From contig JBLIIJ010000008.1 of NCBI GenBank assembly GCA_047635055.1, positions 1 to 64,000 on the forward strand: DNA of 64,000 nt. The letters are read 5' to 3'. Shown in pieces: positions 18,701 to 25,689 of this stretch; within the stretch, counting starts at the first letter, position 1; every line of letters begins with the position of its first letter. A program made the translations under genes and the position numbers. This DNA is from JAVJRN01 sp047635055 (GTDB taxonomy: Bacteria; Bacteroidota; Bacteroidia; Cytophagales; Cyclobacteriaceae). The notes below the pieces were generated by a model, which worked only from the letters and a program-made list of their open reading frames with translations, did not search any database and was not told the DNA's origin.

Positions 18701-20943
18701 TAAGCGTTGTTAATAGCCCTTCAGCAGTAGTGGTCGGCGGTTCAAATTATGTAGTGACTGGAACAATAATAAATACAGATCAAGCTGAACTACCGATCAA
18801 TGAACAGATGAGTTTAGTGCTATACTTATCTGAGGATACGAATTTTGATGCTGGGGATCTAACATTAGCTACAAATTCTGAATCTGTTAATTTGGTTGTT
18901 AATTCAAGCCAATCGTATTCCATCAACTTTAATATGCCATCGGGAATTGAGGCAAAAGGATATAACTTGATTGTGCGTGTAGATGATTCTGAACTGATAA
19001 GTGAAAGCAACGAAGCGAACAATATCAGCGTCACGCCTATATCAGTGTTAAGTGTTTTAAATCAACCGACCAGCCTGGTATTGTCAAATGCTGATAATAC
19101 AACGTTTGATTATTCTTGGAACGCTTTGGATGCGAGCGATTGGCGATTCGATATTGCTTCTGATGATGCTTTCAATACAATTTTATCCGGGTATTCTAAT
19201 ATTGAAACGAATACAACAAGTGGGACAATAAGCAATCTTGATTTAGGAACGACCTATTATATGAGGGTAAGGGCTTTTGATCCAAATGTTGACCAACGAG
19301 AAAGTGGTTATTCAAATACCTCTCAAATAACAACGTTAAATTTTGTGGATACGCAAGCACCGACAATTTCAATATCTGCTCCAGATAAATCAGAAGTCTC
19401 CTCACAGATAGTGACTATCTCAGTCTCAGATAATGTTGAGGTTGCGTATGTAGACTTTTATGTTCGTAGTGCATCAGAAAGTGCGGGTAGTGAAACAGTA
19501 AGGAGATTTGATTTTCCTTCAAATAGTTTTAACGCGGATATCTTGGTTAATGATTGGGATAACTTCGGAGTAACTTTTTACGCTATTGCGGGAGATGCCG
19601 AGAATAATACGACAACTTCAAACATCTTAACAATTGTCGCTGATATTCCTTCAAGCCAACAAGAAACCATTCCTGTAAATGCCACCGGATTAACTTCTGC
19701 TGATTATAAGATTTTTGCTTTCCCTTATGAGAATAAAGGAACAGCTGAGGTTGTCGACGGTGGGTTAAGTCCAATTGATTGGAGAATTCAACGATATAAT
19801 GGAAACTCCAATTCTGATCAAACGACTCTTTCAGCAGGTGCGGGTTATTGGTTCTTAAAGCGAGCGAGTAGCACCAGTCTAACTTTTTCAAATGCAAGTC
19901 CGGTTTCATTAAACGGTGATCATTTTGAAATAAATTTACGCGAAGGGTATACGCAGATAGGAAATCCATATTTAGGAGCAATTGATTGGAATGAAGTACT
20001 GATCTACAATAATCTGATTCAAGGACAGATTAGTCAAGAAATCCAAACATACTCTGGTGGCTATAGTACTGCTACCGAATTGAAAAAATACGAAGGAGGA
20101 TTCGTGTTGTCAGATGCCGTAAGAAGTATTGAGATACCTATATCTGCAATTAATAGATCTGCTCAAAATTCAGCACCACTCTTTGTACAAGATGGTGGTT
20201 GGGAGCTTCCCGTATATTTAACTGCACCGGATGAATACAACTTTAGAGCTTCAGGCTTTGGTCAATATGATAAGGCACTAGATGGAAAGGATGGGTTTGA
20301 CTTAAGAACGCCAATGCTTTTCGAGCAATACGTGAGAGCAGAGTTTGTAGAGAAGCCTACGTTGGAAGGAAAAAGAATATCTAAAAGCATCCATTCAAAC
20401 AATGCGAATGATATTTGGATCATGAAAGTGTACAGTCATTTCTTTGAAGGAGTAACCATGAATATTGAAATTGGTGATTTGCCTGAATTAGCTCACGGAG
20501 AAATAATAGCTATGCTTGATTTGCAAACTGGACATCATGAGATTCTCACTGATAAGTTCAATTATTCATTCAATTATGCTGACGGCTATGAGATCAAATT
20601 CATTAAAGGCTCTCCTGAATTTATTAAGCAGAATATCCTCTTGAATGAACTGGTATTTAGTGAGATTTATCCAAATCCATCTAATGGGGTTATAAACTTA
20701 GCATTAAACACACCAGCCTTCGAGAACGCCCAAAACGTACACTTTAATCTATTTGATTTATCCGGTCAACTTGTTTTAAGCCAAGATATTTTATTGAATT
20801 CAGGCTATCAGGAAATTCAATTAAGTATGACCGAAAATGGATTATCTAATGGTCTTTATCTGTTGGAAATAGAAATATCACATAATTCTGTTCAGTTACT
20901 TGAAAATATCACGAAAAAGGTGTTTTTGAAGAGAAGTGAATAA
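6730..20943 (+). CDS. Giant (4737-residue) multidomain surface protein with LamG repeats and T9SS sorting domain
   Basis: One uninterrupted 14.2-kb frame. Approximate order: signal peptide (ends LSAQ); FG-GAP-like beta-propeller 30-405; LamG domains near 410, 611 and 828; SusE/SusF-like module 1040-1190 (KFRANDTWDVNWGD); CBM-like 1200-1350; CUB-like 1390-1505; LamG near 1513 and 1730; second SusE-like module 1945-2140 (FKFRANNDWS); FnIII 2145-2235; SBBP-type propeller 2240-2675; LamG near 2681, 2911, 3126 and 3328; FnIII 3538-3625; Ig/E-set 3628-3765; LamG 3767-3945; CARDB 3988-4106; FnIII 4112-4205; Ig-like 4208-4308; type A T9SS sorting domain 4639-4737 (IYPNPSNG). The predicted product is exported, crosses the outer membrane and is cell-surface bound. 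These modules bind glycans or protein, so adhesion is the likeliest role. Start may be 6730, 6733 or the ATG at 6760. No catalytic domain was seen. Confidence 0.88.
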   Translation: MMNLLNKSINMKLIAALGFSLLLVINTLSAQEDWQEIGEIPGLSGAAFSGLHVDISGDGNRVVVGGNYQTNSASRSPYIAVYEYNGTSWNLVNSLISLPIRANDAKISEDGKRIAIAVPAETGIDFAYVAVYEDTGSNWVQLGSNIFSAQTDGSFGKKISASSDCLRIAIGYQSDDTNANNAGSVLVYSYEGSDWVQAGQTIFGSQSNSNTGIDVALSGDGLSLLVSDRLATNEGQLTIFGFENEQWIQKGNIIKSGVAESGFGSTLSINDDGSIIAAGSSFVTNTSRASQYVRVFELIGSFWGQRGQDLKSNIREDLYGSSIALNSSGSRVVVSAGPFDLTESPVQGLIYAYEFENESWKELGSNIKISLGSSGGPDVAISSDGLMICAGDPIGIEFAGRTVVFQVISDLLANYSFTGSFLDNSINSNIATNSGGVLTTDRFGKSESAIFFDGVSQVSSPLTSQPTAISLWYKADQSGGTIFSWGEEESLGYQYGYQLSSTNAGLLFYLSLFDGANSPYSTTVSLASVSDNDWHQFVMTNESGVLRFYIDNVFVQSYTPSSDQIYWEGSSGQLVFGESFQGTIDDITFYSEALTSLEIEEAFVDAGGAVLIADYGFTGNVNDNSGLSNNGVNFGATFTTDRFGFGSSALSFFSDYVSVNNTESLADLSGSYSASMWVNIQSATPPAQMTIISKGLNPDDDTNTNLSVYVNTDLTLTFFWEDEFDQDNIITTTESLAPFRYYLISVTVDTESNISSVYVDKELVAFETFLSPPSSNIDPLYIGAAFTENTRGNFFFGVIDDIKIYNNKVLSLEEISTAYEVNGWNPDLLGDFTFNGGAGDESNNANIGSTIGSGISLAQNRFGNDNNAFLFGGAGYVAHPHIDSYTLGQTSDFSISGWFNSSSTSNGVMFDKSDGSVGYFVQLSANGSIQFSLNSTDESFNLNTNAGYNDGKWHYFVAQADRNANISIIVDGFNIFSNSLITENVGFDTSEDLLIGANAGAGNANPNSLFSGSLDDIQFWSRLLTAKEVGDVYNNGVASVSIVGSTLSTNIDLELQGSLGQTFSAWSTVIDVLEPGPVNFYYNGTSESIYGDSDLDGLLEVGGTDISISKAGQYYVSVRPSTNEYVISEITSVGVLGDAIGGSDVDDTNLIHLGSGVYLIESINLSDGEIKFRANDTWDVNWGDDDPNGIVSAQLLATFEEESPAFVSFGGNQTQVISNPDASGINTSGSVVETVRGSELFGGTFFDVEEKLELTTESTITLKVWAPEEGFTFRIKLEDKSNSNIFQEFDLPIPVSQEWTVLTFSLNNDVLGMPAASQAYDRIVFFPGYDAPTEGSVFYFDDVILGYENATVFGGNIPITEGKYVIFFDVVENVYSIFNSSKSGINLLDQEIIASTGLYTDSGGAENDYTSYEDYLTTIYPEIGGEAIQLEFTEFNVETNYDFLYVFDGTDIGAPLIGVYSGNINESGSNVPDIITATNNNGALTTRFVSDQLVNTSGWQANISTVLLPAPEIVAEYFFNDNVEDNSGLGNNGVNNNAVYVEGRLPIDLYGGAYSFDGSTAYLAVQDSWSLSRATENDFSVSGWFKSSDNGILFDKSDGFTGYFGALQSTGSLFFYMVEDGFGVASVETTSTWNDGNWHFFTMEADRDTGLAIYVDNNLDASSNGVSDAFSVTTSEDLLIGVAGQAGNTNLNGFFSGELDDFRLHSKVLTPSEKFELYNVDNWFDSVNLLSYLKYSGNDLDEQSPGNSGITFTGTLQSDRFENESSALFLDGISQYNAHTSEVFLQASKPSLDQSGSISVWINPESNPTGTYTIYQFVNPGTFARFMTELNLESDGRLGVTMWGVNSSNLTMPSNAQIKLQSWTHVAATWDVPNGVLEVYINGVLDNSVDISTVVPVPLESGMNFIKGYNLTSSANYYQGGLDDIKVFKNRLNGQQVLEIFNEGGWPSQLVTDITAIISSDTDSREVTLRQESETGVLNWSESLYLNSGENLIFRLTSNGEELFYGDIDGADNIADIDGSQIVVDQSSDHYIRYNASTNEFLVYPISSIGFLGSARTGDETGWQGDDDDFQNEGEGNYTLRNISLFDGAFKFRANNDWSILNWGDGDADGTMEIGGIDTEVIGGSYDITFNVYDRTYFVTPTLSNPIISFASPISSTEIKLVWENAENETGYNLFRAPDLLNRSFEFVAQVEADITEFTDSGLIPNNGYSYIIQVFNDQISNQSGEVVTSTFSNNIETNNENITLLGGSGNDFGRDITFDDQGNYYVLGTFNGTTQIAGIGIGALNNGLFVAKYNSAHVVQWVYDVDPAAGSIDGADIIANAIGIAPNGEIYITGYYSGIVNNVASYQASTNNYENNLFLIKLNQEGTLLDTRIISSPGFSSGYDIDFDNESNVYVSGIYSGGATFSGTNLSGGGPIVLKWEADGSESWVIEATQSTLDLIGRAFGIAYDKTNEKLYVTGISYGATDFSNNGSGIWNGSVLNYDAFLASYNADASFNWVSGLNSGRTDVSYDVTLDPANNPIIAGYFNGAALTIGSKSYNNESLSNEILIVKYDQSGEVLNSVVATSGLSEYTLGMSGNGTDIFITGYKDPVATDFAGLIVENGKGFLASFDGNTLVPNWVEVVEGNSIGVSVAASQDYVYLAGRATNTINLAGNVLSSNNESADAMFGVFDISSVSTAGLVGYYTFDNSSTEDFSGNGNNGVAVNNPLFSKDRFGKNGSSFEPENNQAFIEIPHNGDFNFTSEFSVAMWVRLNDYSNEERDVLFKDDGFGLLSINRDGLVAYDWQDSNNDNIGLLSTDLVVSRNEWTFITLSIDGNGNASIFIDGVAQKNQFQRNATNIGAPATTLNVSLPVNVGNTAFLSSNVFNDSFLSDANGDIDDVRIYSGASLTQSEVIAIYQKEIPGGANRLVAQYEFTLGDLNDISENSFDGLFRDVNNNAIGAQLTTGLDGDSDGALDFQDNGDYMEVFHERSINLSKNVTVNLWVRPDAVSNGTVGDVLFSDAVGTRLMYDPQNRIYYHYETSEGAFPEIKETGNSLEIGAWQMITYSIDENDNLIIYKNGVEILSSFISDQAYKLAANFTVAQNDIASPSDLRYMDGAIDKVSVYKRVLSQGEIAQIFNEDDKRLLAYYPFDGDVLDYSANEYDGTAQDLSPINDRFGDANDAYSFNGSSSQVTADLLNHPQGEASFTYMAWINPAVSSQSATIISVGEDIDNGRSSLFINGNALAYIGNSNDVTSSITIPSDQWSHVAIAKTGTNIDFFLNGNFVETLTTSPGQNLQSTSATIGSTFGTREFFNGGIDEVRIFSIFLTGDEIMAIYNAEAPISSLVADYPLFQNANDFGGNDYHGTELGGAFYNDALVIGDNGNDAVSLPNDVMSGLNDFTVMTAVKFNTIHTSGSVSSNTIISGSNVNTDNAFVLGLETGNQWLLSVDNNFQRVAANSIEADMWYHIAFVRKDAEIAVFVAGQNVGSVFVNNTPVDVGIGGLFLGQEQDVFGGGFQQDQSLAGQLSNLKFFSEALSTSQILEISIKDTPQDLPPLAPSNVVAQVIAPGMVRVNWSDNSDNESGFYVDYNDGSSFFTSDRTNADVTSLLIENLSNDVSYTFDVHAFNANGDAQGENSATATPVVLGDPISVNPGFPSLDDEITITVTVANLYPVGTLGTADKIYLHSGLIEPGNENAGGWVANAEWGVDHGVGLMTNNGDGTWSIIIPDPRSYYQVADDFVASQIALLFRNADGTASGNGAYNTDIGTGDIFIDLYDDVLYPKPGSAVATLDGTNNLFINDPYPNETSLIGNAQLTLEAWVNTNQLPESDNFYNIYTRATSVGFPIDLYVLNQSGSYFIVFSIENEDRTETGFVSTPISAEFVGQWHHISATYDGVEMRLYVDGYLVSQTSSSVVLPLTTNSTSDDIIVGNLMKGQIDDVRLWSFAKSLDQIRREISFELGGSETNLAANWNFNTITGSGPFFTPDITGNGNDLRLSTDDILGNPDLSVSVVNSPSAVVVGGSNYVVTGTIINTDQAELPINEQMSLVLYLSEDTNFDAGDLTLATNSESVNLVVNSSQSYSINFNMPSGIEAKGYNLIVRVDDSELISESNEANNISVTPISVLSVLNQPTSLVLSNADNTTFDYSWNALDASDWRFDIASDDAFNTILSGYSNIETNTTSGTISNLDLGTTYYMRVRAFDPNVDQRESGYSNTSQITTLNFVDTQAPTISISAPDKSEVSSQIVTISVSDNVEVAYVDFYVRSASESAGSETVRRFDFPSNSFNADILVNDWDNFGVTFYAIAGDAENNTTTSNILTIVADIPSSQQETIPVNATGLTSADYKIFAFPYENKGTAEVVDGGLSPIDWRIQRYNGNSNSDQTTLSAGAGYWFLKRASSTSLTFSNASPVSLNGDHFEINLREGYTQIGNPYLGAIDWNEVLIYNNLIQGQISQEIQTYSGGYSTATELKKYEGGFVLSDAVRSIEIPISAINRSAQNSAPLFVQDGGWELPVYLTAPDEYNFRASGFGQYDKALDGKDGFDLRTPMLFEQYVRAEFVEKPTLEGKRISKSIHSNNANDIWIMKVYSHFFEGVTMNIEIGDLPELAHGEIIAMLDLQTGHHEILTDKFNYSFNYADGYEIKFIKGSPEFIKQNILLNELVFSEIYPNPSNGVINLALNTPAFENAQNVHFNLFDLSGQLVLSQDILLNSGYQEIQLSMTENGLSNGLYLLEIEISHNSVQLLENITKKVFLKRSE

Positions 20944-20956
20944 TTAGTTAAATTTG
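20926..20956 (+). promoter_or_regulatory. Bacteroidota-type promoter before the caspase gene
   Basis: TTTTG ending at 20928 (-33 box), a 20-base spacer, then TAAATTTG at 20949-20956 (-7 box) fit the Bacteroidota consensus TTTG-N19..21-TAnnTTTG. The -33 box lies in the last codons of the giant gene, and the ATG of the caspase gene is 27 bases downstream of the -7 box. It would allow the caspase to be transcribed independently. Confidence 0.6.
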
Positions 20957-20982
20957 TTACTTAACCACTAAAAATAAATGTC

Positions 20983-21993
20983 ATGAAAAATATATCTGCT
21001 TTATTAGCATTCATATTGATGAGCTTTGGCGCCTCGAGTCAAACCTCAGAGGCGACTAGTAATTCTGTTGATCTAGGACCATTGTTGTTCAAAATGTTAA
21101 ATGCTAAATCAACCGTTTCTGAAACCCCGTTAGTAACAAAAAATACCTCTACTGAGAATTTCGTAGAAATAGTTCTAGGGTCTGATGTCGATACGGATAT
21201 CCCAGTATTCCAAAACAAAAATCCTAATGCTTTCGCCGTTGTTATCGGTAACGCTCAGTACACACACACTGGGAATGTAGATTATGCCGTGCATGATGCA
21301 CGAGCTATGAAACAGTATTTGGTAAACACCATGGGTTTTTATGAGGAAAATGTCTTCTTAGAAGAAAACGCAACCCAAAGGGATTTTCAAAAATGGTTCG
21401 GAAACGACAGAAGCCATAAAGGAAGGTTGTTCAATCTTGCTTATGAGAACATAGAAACCAACACTGATCTTTTTATATTCTATGCTGGTCACGGAGCGCC
21501 AGACCCTAATACGAAATCGGGGTATTTTTTACCGACCGATTGTGATCCTAACTTCATTGATGTAACAGCATACCCGGCCGAACTTTTATTCGGAAACATA
21601 AATAAGATTGGTGCTAAATCTACCACCATCGTCATGGATGCATGTTTTTCCGGAAGCGGAATAATAACAGGTCTGTCAGCAGTAGCGATTAAACCAAAAG
21701 ATTTTGGAGATATAGAAAATGGTGTGGTCATCACATCATCATCGGGAACCCAACCTTCAGCTTGGTATGAAGATAAAAATCATGGGTTATTTACCTACTA
21801 TTTCCTGAAAGCGCTAAAAGAACCATCAACAGACGTTGATGGTAATGGAGAAGTAACAGTAGATGAAATTTATTCTTATGTAGAGAATATGGTTCCAAGA
21901 AAGGCACGTGGACTAAGAAACTTGGATCAAAACCCAACAATTCGTGGAATGGGAAGAGATAGAGTTTTATTTACAAGAGCGTCAGGAGAATAG
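20983..21993 (+). CDS. Exported caspase-like peptidase (family C14)
   Basis: The protein has 336 residues. A signal peptide (1-20, ending GASSQ) is followed by a low-complexity linker to about residue 80, then a caspase fold. The fold opens with FAVVIGNAQY, has His170 in FIFYAGHGAPD and Cys221 in IVMDACFSGSG, and continues with VVITSSSGTQPSAW and GLFTYYFLKAL. Both catalytic residues of clan CD peptidases are present in their normal contexts, so activity is likely. It lacks a sorting domain and is therefore expected in the periplasm unless otherwise exported. It sits 39 bases after the giant gene with its own candidate promoter, and a terminator follows. An EF-hand-like DVDGNGEVTVDEI near residue 290 may bind calcium. 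Confidence 0.88.
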   Translation: MKNISALLAFILMSFGASSQTSEATSNSVDLGPLLFKMLNAKSTVSETPLVTKNTSTENFVEIVLGSDVDTDIPVFQNKNPNAFAVVIGNAQYTHTGNVDYAVHDARAMKQYLVNTMGFYEENVFLEENATQRDFQKWFGNDRSHKGRLFNLAYENIETNTDLFIFYAGHGAPDPNTKSGYFLPTDCDPNFIDVTAYPAELLFGNINKIGAKSTTIVMDACFSGSGIITGLSAVAIKPKDFGDIENGVVITSSSGTQPSAWYEDKNHGLFTYYFLKALKEPSTDVDGNGEVTVDEIYSYVENMVPRKARGLRNLDQNPTIRGMGRDRVLFTRASGE

Positions 21994-22013
21994 TCTAAAA
22001 TATAAAGTTGTTT

Positions 22014-22040
22014 AAGCCCCATTTATTAATGGGGTTTTTT
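22014..22040 (+). terminator. Intrinsic terminator inside the locus
   Basis: A CCCCATT/AATGGGG stem with a TATT loop is followed by six T. It begins 20 bases after the caspase stop and ends 8 bases before the next start codon. It should end or attenuate transcription between the two halves of the locus. Confidence 0.82.
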
Positions 22041-22048
22041 ATTTGCTT

Positions 22049-22915
22049 ATGAATTTAAAAATATTAATTGTTGGTTTTATTCTGATTTCATTAAACCTTA
22101 AGGCTCAGAAAATAAGAAGGGTTAGTGGTGACTATTCTATGAAGATTGAGTCGAATATGTCGGAGAATGAAGCGGTGAGCCAAGTAGTGCAGCAAGCTAA
22201 AATCAATGCACTAGAAAATGAATTTGGTACACGGGTTGGAATGATGAATCAAATACGAATGGAAAATGCGAATGGACAAACGAATACCTCCTTTAGCAGT
22301 ATTTCTAACAGTCTTATCAAAGGCATTTGGCTCAAAGATTTGGAGGAACCAGATATTCAAAAGTTTGATCAAGACGGGGATAGGTGGATTAAAGCTAAGG
22401 TAGTTGGTCGAGCAAGAAGTTTAGAAAATGCAGGTGTTTCTTTAGAGGTTAAAACTTTAAAATGCCCCAATATAAACTGTGAATCTCAAGACTTCAATCA
22501 AAATGATGGTCTCATACTTTATTTTAGGAGTCCAGAAAGTGGCTACTTGAGTGCATATATTGATGATAAGTCTACCACTTTTATGACTATGCCATATATG
22601 TCTATGGATGGAGGAAGTGTTCCTATTGAAGCAGACAAGGAATATTATTTGTTTGTTGCGGATGAGAAGTACAATTATTTTAATCAAGACAAAGCCGAGA
22701 TCGATGAGTACTATTTGTATACTCCACATCAATATGAAGTTGATTTGCTCTACGTTCTTTTTTCGAAGGAACAATTTAGTAAACCAATCTTAGAGAATAA
22801 TGGTCCGGGGATACCAAAGACCACTACATCCAAGGCGTTTAATGATTGGTTGGCGGAGATTATGAGTTATGAAAATATGTTTATGGAGGTAATAGATATT
22901 AATATTTCGAATTAG
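22049..22915 (+). CDS. Exported DUF4384-like protein
   Basis: The protein has 288 residues from the ATG at 22049. A TTG two codons earlier is possible but less likely, since the signal peptide begins MNLKILIVGF and ends LKAQ. Residues about 30-120 form a helical/beta region with SENEAVSQVVQQAKINALENEFGT, a pattern seen in periplasmic proteins of the LPP20/FlgT kind. Residues about 145-280 (ILYFRSPESGYLSAYIDD, then PIEADKEYYLFVADE) resemble DUF4384, a beta domain often encoded beside or fused to caspase-like peptidases. That agrees with its place between two caspase genes. It is likely a periplasmic partner or regulator. Only 5 bases separate it from the WD40-caspase gene. Confidence 0.68.
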   Translation: MNLKILIVGFILISLNLKAQKIRRVSGDYSMKIESNMSENEAVSQVVQQAKINALENEFGTRVGMMNQIRMENANGQTNTSFSSISNSLIKGIWLKDLEEPDIQKFDQDGDRWIKAKVVGRARSLENAGVSLEVKTLKCPNINCESQDFNQNDGLILYFRSPESGYLSAYIDDKSTTFMTMPYMSMDGGSVPIEADKEYYLFVADEKYNYFNQDKAEIDEYYLYTPHQYEVDLLYVLFSKEQFSKPILENNGPGIPKTTTSKAFNDWLAEIMSYENMFMEVIDINISN

Positions 22916-22920
22916 ATTTT

Positions 22921-25671
22921 ATGATAAAAACCGTTTCATTTTGCATACTATTGTTATTTGGGACTGATATTTTAGCTCAATCTGACAAGAAGTTTCTCGT
23001 TGTTGAACCACAAGGGCATAATGCACTTGTCAATGACTTAGTATATAGTTCCTTAACTCGAGAGTTAATCTCTGTAAGTGATGATAAGACTGTCAGGTTA
23101 TGGGACATTGAAGAGGATATATTGTCCCGTACCATTCGGTTAAAAGCAGATCCTTCTGGGCCGATAGGTATGTTGTATGCCGCAGCAATTTCCCCTGATG
23201 GCAGATATCTTGCAGTTGCAGGCTACAGCCAATTTAATGATATCAAAATCATTGATTTGCAACGAAATGAAATAGTGGTAGTGCTGCCTAAGCATAAGAA
23301 TATAATTACCGCTTTAGCGTTTTCCCCTGATGGAAAATACTTAGCGAGTGCAAGTGCTGATGAGTCAATAGTGATATGGAAGAGTAGTACAAATTATCCT
23401 TATGAATTTGCGTACTCACTCTATCAACACCAAGCTAAAGTGAATGATTTGGCATTTTCACCCGATGGAAAATCTTTATTATCCGTGTCAGATGATGAAA
23501 CCTGTAGAATGTGGAATGTAGCCAATTTCGAATCAGAGCCACAAATTTTTAAAGGTCATCTTGGGCCGATCAAAAGAGTGGCTGCCGGAAAGATGGGGTT
23601 TCTTACCGGAGGTGAAAAAGGAATAGTGAATTTATGGAGTTGGAATGGCGCTTTAACGAAACAGATTATACAATTTGGCAGTCCTGTTGTAGATATTTCA
23701 ACTTCTTCACATGGGGATTATGCATTTGTAAGTGGGGATAAACAAATATTGATAAACCTAAAAAGTACAGGTTACAAGCCTTTATTCTCTGACAATCAAA
23801 ACGTTTCTGCATCGTATTTCACTAAAGATCTTAAACTTATTCTCGCTCAAGGAGCTCAAGGAAATCTTTTAAAAATAGACTTGAAGACATTATCTCCAGA
23901 GGCAGTGCTTCGAGGGCAGGGGCTATCAATAAACAAGCTTTTCATTAAGGATCAGCAACTTGGTGCCACAATAGACTTAGGTGTGGATCCTTCGTTAATT
24001 TTTGATTTCCAACAATCAAAAACGATAAGAGATAAATCAAAAATGAAAGGGTTTACATCCGCTGTAAAAACAGATGGGACTTTCAGTTTTCAATTATTAG
24101 GAGAACAACAACTTAATTTCGGAGCTTCTTTTGGTATTACCAATTCTGATCGTGATGGAAGAATATTAAGTTATACACTTTTATCCGATGGGAAGGTCAT
24201 CGTTGGAAGCGACAGAACATTAAAAGTGTATAATGGGAATGGGGAGTTACTGCAAGTGCTAGAAGGTCATAATGGTCAAGTGCTAGACATAGTGAGTAAT
24301 GACGAATATGTCTTTACTAATGGCTCTGATCAGACAATAAAAGTGTGGTCAAAATCTGATTGGACTTTAAAATACACCCTGTTCATAACAAGAGATTATG
24401 ATTGGATTTTATGGAGTAATGATGGAGCCTATACTGCCAGCGCTGGTGGGGAACAGTATTTGAACTGGCAAGTCAACAAAAATGAAAATGGATTGGCGGA
24501 GCATTTTGATGTTTCAACATACAATAAACAGTTTTTAACGGAATCCATAAAAGATTTAAACAATAAAAGGGATAATACAATTACGGAAACAATCGTACTA
24601 CCTGATAAACCAGAGGTAAGATGGACCAGTCATGAAGTGTTTCAAACAGAAACTGAGGAAGATAGAGTAAGAGTTAAAGCCTCAATATATAGTGATCAAC
24701 CAATCGAAAAAGTAAGAATTTTAGTAAGTGGAACACCTTTGGCGGGTAAGAGATCGGTAAGTGATATTCGGTCAATTGATGAGGTGATTGAATTAAATAG
24801 CTATAAAACGACAGTTCAACTTTTCGTAAGTACCGCTGACGCTAAAATTGTCTCTGAAAAACGGGTGTTTATTAACTCCAACTTCATAAATAGTACAACG
24901 TCAAGTACAGTAATTATAGATCCAGAAAATAAGCCGAATCTGTATTTCGTAGGAATTGGTGTTAGTAAGTTTCAGAATAGTGAATTTGACTTGACATATG
25001 CTGACGATGATGCCGTGTCGATTCACGAGATATTTACATCAGGTTCAAGTCCTGTTTATAACAAAGTTTCAAGTAAACTCTTACTGAATGAAGAGGCGAC
25101 TAAAGATAATATCATGGCGCATTTCAGGTCTTTGGCTGAAGTTGTAACGCCGAAAGATCAAGTCATTTTATTTATAGCGAGTCATGGAATAAATGACGAA
25201 GGGTTTTATTACGTGCTTACTCATGAGGCAGATAAAAATGATCTGACGGGTACCTGTTTGAATTGGAGTGAATTGGCTGAAGCGCTGAGCTTGCTGCCTT
25301 GTAGGGTACTTATGTTCTTGGATACGTGTCACAGCGGTGCACTAGGTAATAACCTAACTTCCAATGATAATTACTTGAAGAACACGGAAGCTCTGAGAGA
25401 ATTAGGTTCGGTAGAAGTAGGTGTAGTGATTATGTCAGGGTCTACTGGCGATGAAAGTAGCCTAGAAAGTGCTGAATGGGAGCATGGTGTATTTACTTTG
25501 AGCCTTATAAAAGGACTAAAGGATAAGGAGGCAGATATAAGAGGAGATGGACTTATTTTTTTAAGAGAGTTAGACTTTTTCGTCTCAAACAATGTCTATG
25601 ATCTCACGAAGGGTAAACAAAACCCGACAACACAAAAACCTAGTACGATAAGTAAACTTTTAATATATTAA
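22921..25671 (+). CDS. Exported WD40-repeat protein with C-terminal caspase domain
   Basis: The protein has 916 residues. It has a signal peptide (1-20, ending ILAQ). WD40 repeats span about 30-520, with clear blades such as SVSDDKTVRLWD, LAFSPDGKYLASASADESIVIW and GSDQTIKVW. A beta linker covers about 570-660. A family C14 caspase-like domain spans about 673-916. The domain begins NLYFVGIGVSKF and has His755 in LFIASHGIND and Cys803 in LMFLDTCHSGA, so the dyad is intact. WD40 propellers usually serve as sensors or scaffolds in such fusions, with the peptidase as effector. Export is notable, since most WD40-caspase proteins described are thought of as cytosolic. It has no T9SS domain, so a periplasmic site is expected. 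Confidence 0.88.
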   Translation: MIKTVSFCILLLFGTDILAQSDKKFLVVEPQGHNALVNDLVYSSLTRELISVSDDKTVRLWDIEEDILSRTIRLKADPSGPIGMLYAAAISPDGRYLAVAGYSQFNDIKIIDLQRNEIVVVLPKHKNIITALAFSPDGKYLASASADESIVIWKSSTNYPYEFAYSLYQHQAKVNDLAFSPDGKSLLSVSDDETCRMWNVANFESEPQIFKGHLGPIKRVAAGKMGFLTGGEKGIVNLWSWNGALTKQIIQFGSPVVDISTSSHGDYAFVSGDKQILINLKSTGYKPLFSDNQNVSASYFTKDLKLILAQGAQGNLLKIDLKTLSPEAVLRGQGLSINKLFIKDQQLGATIDLGVDPSLIFDFQQSKTIRDKSKMKGFTSAVKTDGTFSFQLLGEQQLNFGASFGITNSDRDGRILSYTLLSDGKVIVGSDRTLKVYNGNGELLQVLEGHNGQVLDIVSNDEYVFTNGSDQTIKVWSKSDWTLKYTLFITRDYDWILWSNDGAYTASAGGEQYLNWQVNKNENGLAEHFDVSTYNKQFLTESIKDLNNKRDNTITETIVLPDKPEVRWTSHEVFQTETEEDRVRVKASIYSDQPIEKVRILVSGTPLAGKRSVSDIRSIDEVIELNSYKTTVQLFVSTADAKIVSEKRVFINSNFINSTTSSTVIIDPENKPNLYFVGIGVSKFQNSEFDLTYADDDAVSIHEIFTSGSSPVYNKVSSKLLLNEEATKDNIMAHFRSLAEVVTPKDQVILFIASHGINDEGFYYVLTHEADKNDLTGTCLNWSELAEALSLLPCRVLMFLDTCHSGALGNNLTSNDNYLKNTEALRELGSVEVGVVIMSGSTGDESSLESAEWEHGVFTLSLIKGLKDKEADIRGDGLIFLRELDFFVSNNVYDLTKGKQNPTTQKPSTISKLLIY

Positions 25672-25689
25672 CATAAAAAAGCATAAGCA

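Noticed and set aside
19583..19981. 132-codon minus-strand frame within the giant gene
   Set aside because: Shadow of the strong plus-strand frame; His/Leu/Gln-rich with no family match.
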